DNA of 64,000 bases, taken from assembly GCF_905147045.1 (NCBI RefSeq), contig NC_065904.1, forward strand, positions 10,788,001 to 10,852,000, written 5' to 3'. Within the stretch, counting starts at the first letter, position 1. Every line of letters begins with the position of its first letter. Below the pieces are notes generated by a model. It searched no databases. It was given only the letters and a program-made list of their open reading frames with translations, and was not told the DNA's origin. The position numbers were made by a program, and so were the translations under genes. Shown piece by piece: positions 31,977 to 43,475 of this stretch. This DNA is from Nymphalis io. Its lineage: Eukaryota > Arthropoda > Insecta > Lepidoptera > Nymphalidae.

Positions 31977-32095
31977 CAAAGTCAAAGTTCAAATATACTT
32001 TATAAAAGGAGGCTTTATCTGGCACAATTAACTCGTCATTTTATAATTTTAATTATAATAAAAAGCTACCACCTGACCACCACCACATGATCTTA
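31977..32095 (-). mobile_element. Family F LINE 3' end, variant
   Basis: GACAAAGTCAAAGTTCAAAT, GGAGGCTTTATCTGGCACAA and AAAAGCTACCACCTGACC match a minus-oriented F-type tail. Confidence 0.55.
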
Positions 32096-33950
32096 CACAA
32101 AACTCAGTAGATACTTAGTTTAACTATCAAAAAAATATATGCGATAATTATATACTAAACATATTTATATATCAATAAACATCAAGGAAATAACTCCAAG
32201 TTATTCTATCATCAAGTTCTTATATATCTTGTATATAAGCCTTATTTGTTTAAAAAATATAATATGATTTTTAAATTTTTTGTGGTATATAGAATGATCC
32301 TACTAGGCATACATCTCCTTTCGGTTTAAAAAATTGAGGTCCTTTTAACTTAAAAAACAAAAAATAAATTTTATACAAACATATCTATTAAATGTTAAAG
32401 TATATAATCGTTCTAATTAATTCGTTATCTATTCAAAGAATATATTTTTAAATACAGATACACGAGTTCTAATAAATTTATATATATACCCATATATACA
32501 AATAAATGCATATGTTATGTATAGAATGTTATGTTCTCTAAAGTGAAGGGAATATAAAGCGAAAGGGGCAGGTATAATTCCCCAAAGCCCTAAGCGTAAG
32601 AAATTAAATGCGTTAATTATATAACTATTGCGAACTAAATCACGTTAAGACATGTTTCTCAATGCCTGTCGGGTAACTAAAACCGCGGTTTATACAAATT
32701 CAAGATTCAAACAAAAACGTACCCTAAACTAATGTTTTGTGTAATGTTGAACGCTATGTTTAAATGCGAAATCGTTTGTCAGAAATTTGGAACAGAGGTT
32801 TATTTTACAAATTAAATTTATACTAAGACTTTATTTTTTATATAATAGTTTATTTAGTACCATCATAAGATCATAAACAAATGTGAACGATAACAATTGC
32901 AGTAGTATAAAACTATGTACGCAGTTACCAACGCCCGCCAACAAAGCGACATTTCTCTATTATTACAAAACATTTTTAATTCAACAAATTTAAAGAAAAT
33001 AAAAATAATACACAAATTAAAAAATTATCTATATTCACTAATTAATTCCAATTAATTTCAACTTGTAGGGGTGAAATGTTTTACTTGTATGAATTTAACG
33101 CATATGAGGTTGCGATGGCAGTGTTTAGTGTTATCTGCTTGAATTGTTTAGTTTACATATCAACATCTACAATTTATTAATAAAAAAAATAGCAGTTAAA
33201 AGTTGAACAAAAATGGATAATTATACTTAATAAATGATTATACTTTAGTTACTCGGATAAAGAAACCCGTCATTGCTTGCTCTTGTATTTATTTTGTACT
33301 TAACTTCCAATAAAATTATTTTTATAATAGTTTTTTTTTTAATATGTTATTTGTTGCTCTTAGTATATTTTATTACATGAACAGTGTTAACTCAAAAAAA
33401 TCGAGCGAGTGCTCTTACAGCGCCTCTGAGTTCAGATGGAACTCTTTTTTATCTACCGAATACCCAGTGCCACTTTCAAAGTTATTAATTATCAAATTTA
33501 TATTTAAAAAAAAAGTAAAGTAATCTTAATTTTATCATAAACAAATTTAAAGGTGTAATTATTATTAAATAAGTTTGGTAAATAAGACTGAGTTGAAATA
33601 AAAATATTCCTCAGAAATAAAAAATATGAATGCTTTAAAGTGATTTTCTGTAGTCGTAAATTAGCTATCTTTTTCAGAGGATATTTTTTTATGATGGGAC
33701 TCAGATCGTCTGTTTAATGGCCAACTGAAGAGGGAATTTGTTCCCTACGCGAAACGTAGTGGGCCTTGATTTATGTGGAATCCATATGAATGTAATCGCG
33801 TTAATTAAGCAGGATGCAAGGCGATGCTGTAGGTAGGCGGAATGAATCTATCCTCTGCCGTTATCTTGGAAGATTTACATTGAACCACAACAGTGAAATG
33901 GTGATTTAATCGAATTCCTCGATCCTACCAAAGCTTAAAGCTATCACGTA
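32096..33950. other. Long AT-rich unique block, no gene seen
   Basis: About 1.9 kb with almost no repeats. Very AT-rich, except for a patch at 33400-33480 (AGCGCCTCTGAGTTCAGATG) and one at 33710-33890 (GAGGGAATTTGTTCCCTACG). No coding frame. Intergenic or intronic sequence. Confidence 0.45.
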
Positions 33951-34395
33951 AGCCGAGATGGCACAGTGGTTAGAACGGCACAGAAACGGAACGGAGTAGC
34001 ACAGTGGGTTTGAACCTTGCGGTTCAAACCCACCACTACACAGTTTTCGTGTGCTAAATTTGTATTTATACTATTTTTTAAATAAATTATAAGTTTGTGT
34101 TTTTAAGGAATTACTAATATTGCTATTTTATCACTCTAAGCGTAAAGTTCGTGTTAGAAGTAGGGCCAATAGCCCTAGGGCCATTACCGCTGAAGAGAAC
34201 GATATGACGTACTTAATTTCGTTATTTCTTTGAAGTAGAACATCGTGCGGAAATTTGCAAGTGATAAATGGAATTCTGGTAATTGTGTACAGCGATTGAA
34301 GTTGGAGTACTATGGTGAAATAGGCTCCAACCTGTCTTCTCAAGAGAAAAGCAGGTCTAAGCCTAGCAGAGAAACATTTACAGGGGGGTTCTTAA
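33951..34395 (+). mobile_element. SINE A, old copy with altered head
   Basis: The head AGCCGAGATGGCACAGTGGT is followed by unusual sequence and a perfect 13-bp hairpin (34004-34016 with 34021-34033, arms GTGGGTTTGAACC / GGTTCAAACCCAC) over box B. The body resumes near 34200 (GAAGTAGAACATCGTGCGGA) and ends GCCTAGCAGAGAAACATTTA. An AT-rich insertion lies between. Confidence 0.75.
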
Positions 34396-35085
34396 CTTAC
34401 TTTCAGGTTTAATATCATAAATAAAAGGCAACAGTATTTCAGATTTCAGAATAATAATTTCTTGTATTCTGTAGTGATTTCATGATTAATAGCAATGCAC
34501 GTATGTATGTAAAGACGAGTAAGCCAGTAATAACAAGCTAAGCTACCGCACGTACATGCAATTACTTTAGGCTGAGTCGTATATTCCGTCAGGTTCATAT
34601 TCATGAACATCATGAACATCATTCATGAGCATATCTGTATTAACATTTTGATGATCCGACCAGACAACTTTTGAACTTTTAGGACGATAGTGCTTGGCGT
34701 CGAATTCAAGATTCCGTTATGTATCCATTTTAGCTCATATATAACGAAGTCACGTAGTTCAAATATACAGCCAAGTTAAATAGAAATAAAATTCGCATGA
34801 CAAACCTGCATTAAATTATAAGTACTAGGCTTAGCTCGTATTAAGTACTTCAAGTTTAAAAGCACGTGTAATAGAAATACCTATAAAGTTAGAAGCTGCA
34901 GTAAATTCTAATGCTAATGTTCACGGGTTACGTGTTTCATAGTATTTGTAATTGTCCTTTGAGAAATTACAATTGAAATAAAAATAATTCTGGCGATTTC
35001 GTTCAGGCAAATTACAAGGTGTGGTCAGTCATTAAAGTTATACGGAATGGATTGTTCTGTCACTTAGTATTTATATCGTAATCGT
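34396..35085. other. Unique sequence, no gene seen
   Basis: Short repeats of CATGAACAT around 34600-34630. No other feature. Confidence 0.4.
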
Positions 35086-35353
35086 AACAGTCTGTGAATG
35101 TCCCACTGCGGGGCTAAGGCCTCCTTTCCCTTTTTGAGGAGAAGGTTTGGAGCTTATTGCAACACGCTGCTCCAATGCGGGTTGGAGGAATACTCATATG
35201 GCAGAATTTTACTGAAATTAGACACATGCAGGTTTGCTCACGATGTTTCACCGTAAAGCATGAGTTGAATTATAATTACAAATTAAGCACATGAAAATTC
35301 AGAGGTACTTGCCCGAGTTTGAACCCACGATCGTCGGTTAAGATTCACGCATT
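35086..35353 (-). mobile_element. SINE A, lacking box A end
   Basis: ACAGTCTGTGAATGTCCCAC through GCAGAATTTTACTGAAATTA to GTTTGAACCCACGATCGTCG, and AGATTCACGCATT, then unrelated DNA. 5'-truncated within the tRNA head. Confidence 0.88.
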
Positions 35354-35850
35354 TTTTATAGTATTTATATGTGAGTGTATAGTGCAGGTTTAATGCTCAT
35401 GTTTATAACTATTACTGTATTTATATTCAGCACAATTAAATATTAATAACAGTTTTAAATACTTTTTTCTGATACGCTTTTATTTTGTTTTTATTTATTA
35501 AGTCTTTATTAAAACATACAATTTACAAAATCATAAAAGAAGAATAAGGTAGACTATAAAAATACAAATGCGACCTTATCATTTACAGTGATCACTTCCG
35601 GGCAACTTCTATTTAGGATTACATGTGAAACAAAAATTGGGTCTAGTTTGTACTTACAATTAATTCTAGCAAGAAAATAAATTAAATAGGATGTAATATA
35701 CAATACAAACGTAACTGTATTCATTTATAAGCACTGTCTTATCTTCGTATTACAGGAACAAATTAAATATAAAGTTACCACCGATTCTTAATGTAGATTC
35801 TATTGAGAAGAGCCGATTAGAAACTCTTCAGTTACAACATATTGATATAT
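35354..35850. other. Unique AT-rich sequence, no gene seen
   Basis: No feature recognised. Confidence 0.4.
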
Positions 35851-35942
35851 TATAGTATAGGTAGGCGAGCATATGGACCACCTGATGGTAAGTGGTAAGT
35901 GGTAAGTCTACCCAGACGAGCTTGCACAAAGCTCTACCACCA
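35851..35942 (-). mobile_element. Element B with large deletion
   Basis: The two ends of B (GGCGAGCATATGGACCACCT and CTACCCAGACGAGCTTGCAC) are joined by three tandem GTAAGTG units, so the middle ~200 bp are deleted. Confidence 0.8.
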
Positions 35943-36309
35943 CTCATGATTAGATATAAGTAATAATAACTACTGGACAACTAGTTGCACGGAATGGTCA
36001 CAAAAATGCTAGCGCATTTCCCCGATGAATCGCAATACCGATTTTCTCGGAAAAAAGTGAACTACCCCTTCAGTCACCAGTGGACACAACACGGGTTCTC
36101 ATATATGCATACTAACTACTAAAATTTATCAAGGCTTAGAAGTCGAGCACAAATTAACTGTCATAATTGTTTGGACTGAAATATTTATATATTTGAGTGT
36201 TGAGAAGACAATAAAATATGCTTGCGTGTAATCATCGCTTATAGAAACACTTCAAATAATATAAGTCCGTCCTTTCATTTTAAATCACGCGCAACCATTC
36301 ATAATAATT

Positions 36310-36408
36310 AAGATGTATCCTTTGTGTAATTACACTGGCTTACACCTTATTCAAATCAGAACTCAGCAGTACAGTACTTTATATTATAAATTTAGTGGTA
36401 GGATATTT
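36310..36408 (-). mobile_element. Element B fragment
   Basis: GTGTAATTACACTGGCTTAC, CAAATCAGAACTCAGCAGTA and AGTGGTAGGATATTTGAAGA. Confidence 0.6.
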
Positions 36409-36436
36409 GAAGATAGCTGAAATTAAAGTGAAAGTG

Positions 36437-36470
36437 TCACGTTGCCTGACATTAAAATCAGGCAACGTGA
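36437..36470. repeat. Perfect inverted repeat at the LINE C 5' end
   Basis: TCACGTTGCCTGA (36437-36449) and TCAGGCAACGTGA (36458-36470) are exact inverse complements, 8 bp apart. The right arm encodes the RQRD of the LINE protein, so the left arm looks like an inverted copy of the LINE's first bases. Confidence 0.9.
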
Positions 36471-38007
36471 TGTGCGTGCGGAGCTGCAATCACTTGGTGT
36501 ACGGAAAGCTAGCGGTCCCGATGGAATACCAGCCATAGTGCTGAAGAAGTGCGCAGCGGAGCTGTCTCCTGTGTTAACGCGCCTGTTCCAACTTTCTCTC
36601 TCTTCGGGAAGTGTGCCGGAGGCTTGGAGAAGAGCTAATGTGCAAGCGGTTCCCAAAAAAGGGGATCGGTCTGACCCGGCAAATTATCGGCCAATAGCTA
36701 TCACCTCAGTACTTTGTAAGGTGATGGAACGGATTTTAAACAACCAACTGATCCATTACCTAGAAGATCACTCTTTAATTAATGATCGTCAATACGGGTT
36801 TCGACCAAAACGGTCCACAGGTGATCTTCTAGCGTACGTAACGCACCTCTGGGGTGAAGCTATCGACAAGCATGGAGAATCGTTGGTTGTCAGCCTCGAT
36901 ATCTCCAAGGCTTTCGACAGGATCTGGCACAGAAGTCTTCTCTCCAAGCTGCCGGCATATGTTCTGCCTGCTCAGCTATGCACCTGGATTGCCAGCTTCC
37001 TACACAAGCGTAGCCTTCGTGTTTTAGTTGATGGTTGCGCTTCACAATTCTATGTAGTGAATGCTGGGGTCCCCCAGGGATCTGTGCTATCTCCCACACT
37101 CTTTCTTTTGCATATCAATGATATGCTCTCTCTTGGGAACATACAATGCTATGCAGACGATAGTACAGTGCATGGTGGATACCACGGACGTGCAGTGGCT
37201 GGGCGAGCGGAAATTGAGGAGAGGCGGAAGGATCTTGTCATTGAACTCGATAGGACGTTAGATCTCATCGCCAAATGGGGCTCTGATAATCTTGTTGAGT
37301 TTAATTCCAAGAAAACACAGGTATGCGCTCTCACGGCGAAAAAGTCAACATTTTTCCCTCTTCCCTCCCTCTGTGGTACTCCGCTGGTGATGCAAAGCAA
37401 AATCACCATGCTGGGGATTGACGTTCGCTGCGACCTTAGTCCAAGCGATTACATCGAGGCTGTTATAAAAACAGCTTCACGGAAACTCGGAGTTCTGAAC
37501 AAGGTGCGGCGCTTTTTCACGCAACAAAAAATGTGCCTGCTGTACAAAACACAGGTACGGTCTTGCGTGGAATATTGCTCGCACCTTTGGGATAGCTCCG
37601 CTAAGTACCTGCTGGAGGCCTTGGACCAGTTGCAGCGACGTGCAGTACGCATTACTGGCGACGTAAAGGTCACAAACAACCTTGAGCCTTAACAATTGCG
37701 TCGCGAGATAGCAGCACTGAGCGCTTTCTATCGACTGTATCACGGCGAGTGCTCTGAGGAATTATTCTCTCTAATTCCTGCTTCCCCCTTCCTTCTTAAA
37801 TCCACGCGAGCTGGTTCTCGATGTCACCGCTTAACTGTGACATCAATTCCATCGCGAACAAAGAAATTTGGCAACTCCTTTCTTTGTCGCACTTCCAAAA
37901 AATGGAATTCCTTACAAGCTCACGTGTTCCCCTCCTCTTACAACCCGGGTTCCTTCAAACGAGGCGTGAAGAGGCATCTTGCGGGCCGGCAAGGCGAAGG
38001 CGGCTAG
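36442..38007 (+). pseudogene. Reverse transcriptase of LINE C, one internal stop
   Basis: Frame of 416 codons to an in-frame TAA (37690-37692), then the same frame to TAG at 38005-38007. Motifs by residue: KASGPDGIP at 22-30; PKKGD and NYRPIAITS at 71-89; RQYGFRPKRST at 116-126; LDISKAFDR at 152-160 with catalytic Asp 153; GVPQGSVLSP at 209-218; CYADD at 236-240 with the catalytic Asp pair 239-240. These are the finger and palm motifs of non-LTR reverse transcriptases, which copy the element RNA onto nicked target DNA. The apparent start is not ATG and the N-terminal endonuclease is missing, so the protein is a truncated relic. The other copy (3249) has TTA where this has TAA, a single T-to-A change. 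Confidence 0.93.
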
Positions 38008-38119
38008 TGCAGAACGTTTTTCCCGTCTGTACTGGCCGTCGTCGCGTTTGGACTCTACTACCACTTACCATCAGGTGGAGTAGAGTCATTTGCCCTCCCG
38101 GCGAATATAAAAAAAAAAA
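36447..38119 (+). mobile_element. LINE C copy 2, 5'-truncated non-LTR retrotransposon
   Basis: About 1.67 kb of a CR1/Jockey-like LINE: most of the reverse transcriptase, the C-terminal region, a 3' UTR ending CCCTCCCGGCGAATATAAAA and an 11-base poly-A (38109-38119). The upstream endonuclease part and ORF1 are missing. It abuts the 3' end of an old SINE A (38121). Confidence 0.92.
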
Positions 38120-38120
38120 G

Positions 38121-38390
38121 AATATCTCACTGCTTGGCTAAGACCGCCTCTTCTCAAAGAAGATTTGGAGTATACTCCACCAAGCCATTCCAATGTGGAT
38201 TGCTGGATATACATATTTTTATCTGACAAATACAGATTCTATCGAGATATTACCCTTATTATACCCTTCACTACCGAACCAATAAATTTATAGCACATAA
38301 AGCACATTAAATCGACATCTCATGCCCGGATTTGAACTAACAGTCTTCAGTTAAGATTCACGTATCTAAGACATTGTGCCATCAGGGACA
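38121..38390 (-). mobile_element. SINE A, old copy
   Basis: TCTCACTGCTTGGCTAAGAC, CCACCAAGCCATTCCAATGT and ATGCCCGGATTTGAACTAAC; strongly diverged. Confidence 0.75.
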
Positions 38391-39096
38391 TATAAAATAA
38401 CATGAAATCATCTATTTACGTGCTCGTCAGCGCATTAATTCTACGTTATTGTCGCAATTGTGAAATTATGCGTCTATAATGAGGTAAGTTAACTTTATCG
38501 CGGCATGGCATGTTAAGCTGCTATATCGAACTGTTTAACTCCGAACAGCGAAATATTCCGCCCCCATGGACATTATTGAAGTTAAGATAAACTGGATAAC
38601 GCAATAATCGGTTGAAAAAATTGAAAGTCGATACGTAAATGGGTTTAATGTTGTTATGGACGATTATCGATGATTTTTTTTTTCATTTCGTTGAGTGATA
38701 TAGGTTTTATGGTGATGGTGATCGTTTTCTATTATGTTGCCCATTTGCCAGACTACCTTGAATTAATGAACTGACTTGGTTTTGATTTTTTTTCACGAAA
38801 ACTAGTAATAACAAAATGTTATTTCGATTGAGTAGTGAGTAACAACTGAGTTACATACAGATTTTTATTTAATCTAATTCTACAATATGAGGTTTAAAAT
38901 TAGTAGTACTACGTACTTACGATAAAAAAGTATATATTGGTTTTGATTTCCGAGATCAAGCTATGTATACAGATTATATCAGGAACGTACGAAGTTTGGT
39001 GTTTTTAATAGATTTAATCAAATAAATTAGTTTTTTTTAATGAAAACTCAGTATGAGTATGTTGTGAGTACTCAGATACGTGATATAAGATATACT
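38391..39096. other. Unique sequence, possible non-coding conserved block
   Basis: 38400-38620 is repeat-free with moderate GC (CAGCGCATTAATTCTACGTT, TTTATCGCGGCATGGCATG). It has no coding frame. Its composition, unlike the AT-rich surroundings, would suit a regulatory element, but nothing proves it. Confidence 0.3.
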
Positions 39097-39285
39097 TATT
39101 TGGTGCTAGGGCTATGTATGTCTGTGTAGGTACCACCCACTCATTATATATCCTACCCCCAAGCAGCAATACCTAGTATTGTTGTGTTCTGGTTTTACGG
39201 GTGAGTGAGCCATTGTAAATATGGGCACAAGGGTCATAACATCTTATTTAGGTTGGTGGCGCATTGGCGATGTAATGGTAATATT
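39097..39285 (+). mobile_element. Element B, 3'-deleted
   Basis: TGGTGCTAGGGCTATGTATG, GTAGGTACCACCCACTCATT and GTTGGTGGCGCATTGGCGAT; the part after GATGTAATGG is lost. The palindrome TTTTGTTTATATATATATAA with its inverse follows at 39290-39318. Confidence 0.82.
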
Positions 39286-39289
39286 TGAT

Positions 39290-40527
39290 TTTTGTTTATA
39301 TATATATAAACAAAATATCATATCATAATGTTCAATAAAGAAAAACTTAAAAAAAAAAAAAAACGATAATTCAGTCCGTTAAAACTTAAGTCCAATTAAT
39401 TCGTGTGAACAAACAAACGTCACGCAAAATATGAAGCCATCGGTAATTATTATACGATTTATATAAAAATAAAAAATACAAAATGGAGTCCCCACATAAC
39501 AAAAGGCGTCATTTTTGTGCCGCTGTCTGCCAAAAATAATCCCCAGTTTATTTTGAATGAAAATCGAAAAAGAATCTCGCGTTCATTAGCGTAGGGTGTA
39601 ACTTACATAGGGTGTACTCGTTGGGGGCTATGTGCATGTCATGCGATACAGGTTTTTAGTTTGGTTGTAATTGGATGTGAATGTGAAATGATGAAAATAT
39701 TTCTGTGTAAAAAATCGCCTATTATGGGCCTTATGTTAATAAACGCTTAAAGTATATGCTTAAGTATTAAGTCGCTTAATTACTTTGAGTTGCAATAAAA
39801 TAAACTCTAAACATTAATAATATAAATAAAGTAAAGCGTTTACTTTGATTACATTAAAAAATATAGTTCGTTGTCTCTATTTTTTTAAAAGAGTAAATGT
39901 ACTTCCATTAAATATTTTTTAACCAGATATTTGGTATATATTTAATGTTTTAAATTATTTAAGCAACTTTATTAATGTCGTCTGCGTACAAAATAGTAAG
40001 TCGAGCCATTTTTAATTTGTACTTGAAGTAAAAACCTTAGGGCACATGAGATGGAGGTTTCACGCGAAAAGAGAGAAAAAAGCCATTTGTTTTGACAGAG
40101 CAAGGGTCGAACCGCTCGCTAGAAGGGAATATTATGTGCCAAAAATGTTCGCAGTTAGCTAATGGAAAGTGGCTGCTTAAATACGAAGCTACGAGCTCAT
40201 TACGGTGACTTTTGAAGTGGCAATTTTTGTGTTTACTATGGCTTATCGCGATACTGGTTCAAACTAGTTTTAGCTGGTTATTATTGGTTAAGACTTTATT
40301 TCAGTAAAAAATATGGTTTTTGCTTTTGAAATGGTATAATTAGGTCATTATATGTTTTATAACGGATGCCTTCGCTCAGGTGCAATTTACAAATAAAGAA
40401 AATGAGACGTAAAGCAAAAATAATAAGGCATGTTTATTTTACAATATGACTTTTTCTTTTTTTAACTTTTATGTAAATTTACTTAGATGATTTTTTTTAT
40501 ATTATTAACATAACATAACTTATAAAA
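39290..40527. other. Unique sequence, no gene seen
   Basis: Two compositionally distinct patches, 39480-39660 (GGAGTCCCCACATAACAAAA, TGTGCCGCTGTCTGCC) and 40060-40250, are free of known repeats and have no coding frame. They are candidate regulatory sequence. Confidence 0.3.
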
Positions 40528-40762
40528 TCCGAAATGGCCCAGTGGTTAGAACGCATGGATACTAACCGATGATCGTGGGTTCAAACCCGGGCACGCACCG
40601 CTCAATTTTCTTGTGCTTGACGGTGAAGGAAATCATTCTGAGGAAACCTCATTATGTGTATTCTACCAACCCGCATTGGAGCAGCGTGGTGGAATAAGCT
40701 CCAAGCCTTCTCCTCAAAAGGGACCTTAACCCAGCAGTGGGACATTAACAGGCTGTTACTGC
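40528..40762 (+). mobile_element. SINE A with internal deletions
   Basis: CCGAAATGGCCCAGTGGTTA head and GGGTTCAAACCCGGGC box B. Deletions remove the AATTTGTGATTATAATTCAT segment and others. 3' end AACAGGCTGTTACTGC. Confidence 0.92.
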
Positions 40763-41774
40763 AAAACATATATTATACGTAAAAGAATTGATGGTTTATT
40801 TCATATATTATTATTGCAATTAAAAACAACTTATGTTTTAGTTAAGCAAAGATGACACAAACAAGATTTTTAATAACAAAACTTTTTTTTTGACAGTCAT
40901 CCTATTATCGTATTATAAATATTGGCCAGTAACATACATAGAAATCATTTACGATTACAACCATTTAGTAAAAAAAGCGATACAACTTACAACACCATTT
41001 TATTAACATATTTTTATTCAAGGTCGTATAATATACTGTTCACTCTACACGAGTCCAGAAAGCAAGTCCTATTACAACTCGCAAGATAAACCTTGGCCTT
41101 CAAATAGAAACAAGGTCTCGCGCACTCTTGGACGTTAGCAATCTAAGTTAGAATTTATTTTTACGGAACTCAATGTTTATTACGCAGATGTGACAAAAAT
41201 TAACATTTTTTTGATATATTTATCAATGGCTTTTGTTTTTTACACGACAAATTAATTAAAGTCGGCAGTCATATTAATGTCTTTTGTAAAGCTGTGAACA
41301 CACCCCTGCCCAGATACAGTTGTATTTATTTCGTAAGGCACGTACATAATATACCTATAACTGATGATTTAAATTACATCAAGACAGTATTTTTTAATAC
41401 TTGATTTTTGATAATTTTACGGAAAATCGTATGAAATAATGTTTTTTTTTTTCAATGTAAAATGTAAATGCGAAAGAAATAACTAACCAAGCTACTTGAA
41501 CAGGATGATTGTTAATTTACTTTGAAACGTTATACAGAGCCTAGGCTTAATGAGCTTAACCACGAATCATCAGGAATTCGCTGATTCGCTTCCTGACATC
41601 AGTTAAATTGAGAGACATTTGACAAGCAACTGTTACCAAATATACTAATTAATCTAGTCTCTATAGAATAGCTGATTTCTTCAACAAGTATATTCGTATT
41701 CAAAAAGGTGCGATCATTTACTTTTTATATTTTTTTATTAATACATTTAACATAATCTGAATTTGAAAATTAAT
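40763..41774. other. Unique AT-rich sequence, no gene seen
   Basis: No feature recognised over ~1 kb. Confidence 0.45.
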
Positions 41775-42047
41775 AATAATAATAATATCCTGGGACATTA
41801 TTCACGCACGGTCTCCCTTCTCCTTCTCCATCTCCATCCTTCTTTCCATCCTTCTCCATCTGATCCCAAATTAAGCAGAGCTTGTGCTATGGAAACCAGA
41901 CAACTGATATACTACATATAGTACTTTTCTTTTGTAAATACATACTTATATAGATAATGCACACAAATGTTTGTCCTGGATGGGAATCGAACCCACAACC
42001 TTTGGCATGAAAGGCAAGTAACTACCAACCACACCAACCGGCTCGTC
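41775..42047 (-). mobile_element. SINE E with CT-rich expansion
   Basis: Minus orientation: (AAT)n start, CCTGGGACATTATTCACGCA, then a 46-bp expansion of CCTTCTCCATCT-like units (41811-41856). The body and box B (GGAATCGAACCCACAACC) and head (CACACCAACCGGCTCGTC) follow. Confidence 0.9.
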
Positions 42048-43318
42048 AAATTAATTATTCTGTTTTCATTTATTCTCGTTTTATCTTGTTCATTATATCT
42101 TTGCCTCTTCTACAAATAATTTTGATCTATGTTCTTTCATCGTGGGTGTTTATAAAATGGTAGAAAAACCTTCTATTCATTGAAGGACTTACTCAATGCC
42201 GTAACGTTATACAAGTTTTATGCATTTGTTAATGCATTCTATTTAATGTCAGCATGAATCTGTAACATTCATTAAAAGAGAAAACATACTTTTGTATGTT
42301 ATTCTTTTTTCTATAAATGGAGTATAAATAGACGTTTGAAATTATTTAATTAGATAGCTTTATCTCTTGTTCATCTACCACTTTCCCAATTATGTGCCAA
42401 GTTCAACCACCAGGTGAAGGTTATCTTTACCCACTTCCAAAATATTTTGTCTTACGTCATTCTATTTTGGGATTTTTGTGTGCTGTTTAAATTGTAAATG
42501 TTGCATATTTAATATTTGTATATTTTATAATGTAATGTACATGTATATATAACATAAAGTGTTTTTCTCGAAATTAATATTTTTTTCGCCAGTCTTACAG
42601 CCGTAAATAAAGAAAAATCTTTTCAGCATGTCCGTTTCTGCTTAATTAACTATTATATTTAATGAACTCATAAAAATAACCTTTAAAACACGATATTGAT
42701 AACAAAGCCTATTAAGAACGCTCTAAAGGCAGCTGCTAAGTAAAAATAAAATAAACATCAAATACGAAAACATTTTCTTAATCTGTACCTACAAATATAA
42801 TATTCGTACCATTTTACAAATTTACTTACATGAAAATACAACGAAATTTCGACTTTATATTGAACAAAATAAAAATACATCAACCGCATCGTATTAGGGA
42901 ACTGAAACCAGTTATAATGACCTCTAAACACTCTTGAAGTTTGCGTCGGTCGCTTGAAAATTATCAAGAGAGGAAAGGGCTGGAGAGGTCTGGTAAATTT
43001 GGGCTTTCCACTTGAAATAGACTTCAAAACAAAGCACGGATTGTAAGAAAATCCCTCTCGGGACTCGTACCTTGCATTCGCTTTACCAAATTACTGAAAT
43101 TTCATTCAGCTTGCGGACTCAGAGGGAGATGTGGTTGGATATATAAAGTTTTGGATGAGGTGGTTCTATTATTTATTTAACATAGAATCGTTACCTAATT
43201 AAATAGGGATGGGAGTTAAGATGCAGGTAGATAATATTGACAGTGTGTTGTTATTGTCGAATGTGTTAATCATGCTTTACGATGATGAGTGATGGCGATG
43301 TTATAGATTCATTGCTTA
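42048..43318. other. Unique sequence, no confirmed gene
   Basis: 42880-43140 is less AT-rich and reads on the plus strand as RLKIIKRGKGWRGLVNLGF before a stop; the minus strand is open for about 89 codons. Neither frame has a recognised domain. The rest is AT-rich. Confidence 0.35.
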
Positions 43319-43475
43319 AGCTTCTTTGTTGGTTTAGATATAAGGCTGCAGACCCCGAGGTCTTGGGTTCAAAGCCCAGGTCGAACTATCAAAAAGTTAT
43401 TGGGTTTGTCTATCGAAGATTCTTAGTAGCAACCCGGAGACTGGAATTTGGAAGTGCGCATACGTCGCCGTCGCG
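43319..43475 (+). mobile_element. SINE D, 5' half
   Basis: TTGTTGGTTTAGATATAAGG head, GGGTTCAAAGCCCAGGTCG box B, AAAAAGTTATTGGGTTTGTC and GGAAGTGCGCATAC; the 3' half is missing. Confidence 0.8.

Noticed and set aside
37061..37409. Additional frames overlapping the reverse transcriptase
   Set aside because: Other-frame shadows of the real coding frame; they lack motifs.
42758..43027. 89-codon minus-strand frame
   Set aside because: No recognised domain; the opposite strand is also open, as happens in GC-richer patches. Kept only as a note in the block description.
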